Notes under the pieces: model-generated
What the model saw: only the letters and a program-made list of their open reading frames with translations
The model's database searches: none
Told to the model about the DNA's origin: nothing
Translations under genes and position numbers: made by a program
NCBI RefSeq assembly: GCF_051020975.1
Contig: NW_027478168.1
Coordinates: forward strand, 2,170,001 to 2,234,000
From: Osmia lignaria lignaria
Lineage: Eukaryota > Arthropoda > Insecta > Hymenoptera > Megachilidae
Reading direction: 5' to 3'
DNA: 64,000 nt
Shown: positions 63,982-64,000 of the stretch, in pieces
How positions within the stretch are numbered: the first letter of the stretch is position 1
Layout of the letters: every line of letters begins with the position of its first letter

Positions 63982-64000
63982 TTGCAGATTTATCTCAAGG
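63982..64000 (+). repeat. Partial monomer at the right edge
   Basis: The first 19 positions of a monomer (TTGCAGATTTATCTCAAGG). The array therefore continues beyond the window. Confidence 0.97.

Larger units (their letters stand above)
1..64000. repeat. 322-bp tandem satellite DNA array, entire window
   Basis: The same 322-bp unit repeats from the first base to the last: 198 complete monomers plus two partial ones. All are head to tail, with no inversion, spacer or insertion. Landmarks such as TTATCTCAA, AAGGGGCC, the TTC-rich tract, TCTGATCAAAAAATATC and CGTTTCCGAGATATTT recur at fixed positions. Every monomer is 322 bp except M63 (321 bp). Copies differ mainly by substitutions and look above 90% identical by eye. 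A gene-free homogeneous array of this length is characteristic of eukaryotic (peri)centromeric satellite; that location is inference. I cannot name the family or host from sequence alone. One hand-counted monomer is about 39% GC. Confidence 0.98.

Noticed and set aside
1..64000. SINE or tRNA-derived repeat
   Set aside because: No convincing Pol III A and B boxes, no A-rich tail with target-site duplications, and copies are tandem, not dispersed.
1..64000. CRISPR array
   Set aside because: There are no short repeats alternating with unique spacers; the full 322-bp unit is repeated.
1..64000. Telomeric or subtelomeric repeat tracts
   Set aside because: No run of TTAGG, TTAGGG or similar short telomere units was seen.
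1..64000. Ribosomal DNA or other tandem gene array
   Set aside because: The unit is far too short for rDNA, and no conserved rRNA, 5S, histone or snRNA sequence was recognised.

Overview
The whole 64 kb window is one uninterrupted, head-to-tail satellite DNA array. The repeat unit is 322 bp. In the register used here a monomer begins at TTGCAGAT, and I number complete monomers M1 (227-548) to M198 (63660-63981). Partial monomers flank them at 1-226 and 63982-64000. All copies have the same orientation. The only net length change I can find is one missing base in M63 (20191-20511). I see no protein gene I would defend, no RNA gene, no transposon, no CRISPR array and no single-copy sequence.

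This organisation is eukaryotic and typical of (peri)centromeric or other constitutive heterochromatin; nothing here fixes the chromosomal location. One monomer counted by hand (M8) is about 39% GC and has 12 CpG, about what its base composition predicts. That argues weakly for a genome with little CpG methylation, such as many insects and other invertebrates. I do not recognise the satellite family and give no species.

The monomers fall into recurring subtypes with linked diagnostic substitutions. f: CTTGGTTTCC just upstream, then TTACCTCAA. a: GAAGCGGC, GCGGCTCGCACTAG and GCATCCGATC. b: CCTGAAGGAC with TTATCGCAA. c: TTTCGAAATATTTC, CTTATTC and GCAACTTCGGAGC. d: TTTAGCTC, ATTCCGAG and TTCCCCTTC. 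e: TTTAGCTC, ATTCCGAG, TTCCTCTTC and GCAGGTCGC. g: CTCGAGGG, GCGCCTCGCACTAG and TTCGGATC. h: AGATATATCTC, GGGCAGG and TTTACAGC. i: GAGATACTTC, often with AAGTATCTCGGT. j: CAGCTCAAAGGAACTGG. k: ATTTCCAGATT. l: GCTGCGCACAATAG or GCAGCGCGCAATAG.

Layout. M1-M8 are mixed. From M9 to M98 (2803-31781) the subtypes form a higher-order repeat (HOR) system around a six-monomer cassette f-a-b-c-d-e and a ten-monomer relative f-a-g-h-i-j-h-d-d-e, with many expansions and contractions. M99-M122 (31782-39509) is irregular apart from a duplicated trimer. M123-M176 (39510-56897) is a second HOR zone. It contains a 20-monomer duplication whose second copy has lost three monomers, then a five-monomer tandem duplication. 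M177-M187 is rich in g, k and h monomers. M188-M198 is mixed and shares rare variants with monomers 20-26 kb away. Several chimeric monomers let crossover or conversion points be placed within tens of bases.

The most noteworthy content is the structure of the array: near-perfect length conservation, nested HORs, mappable exchange points, and an internal architecture in the monomer (a 26-bp direct duplication and inverted CGAGATAT motifs). There is no gene system.
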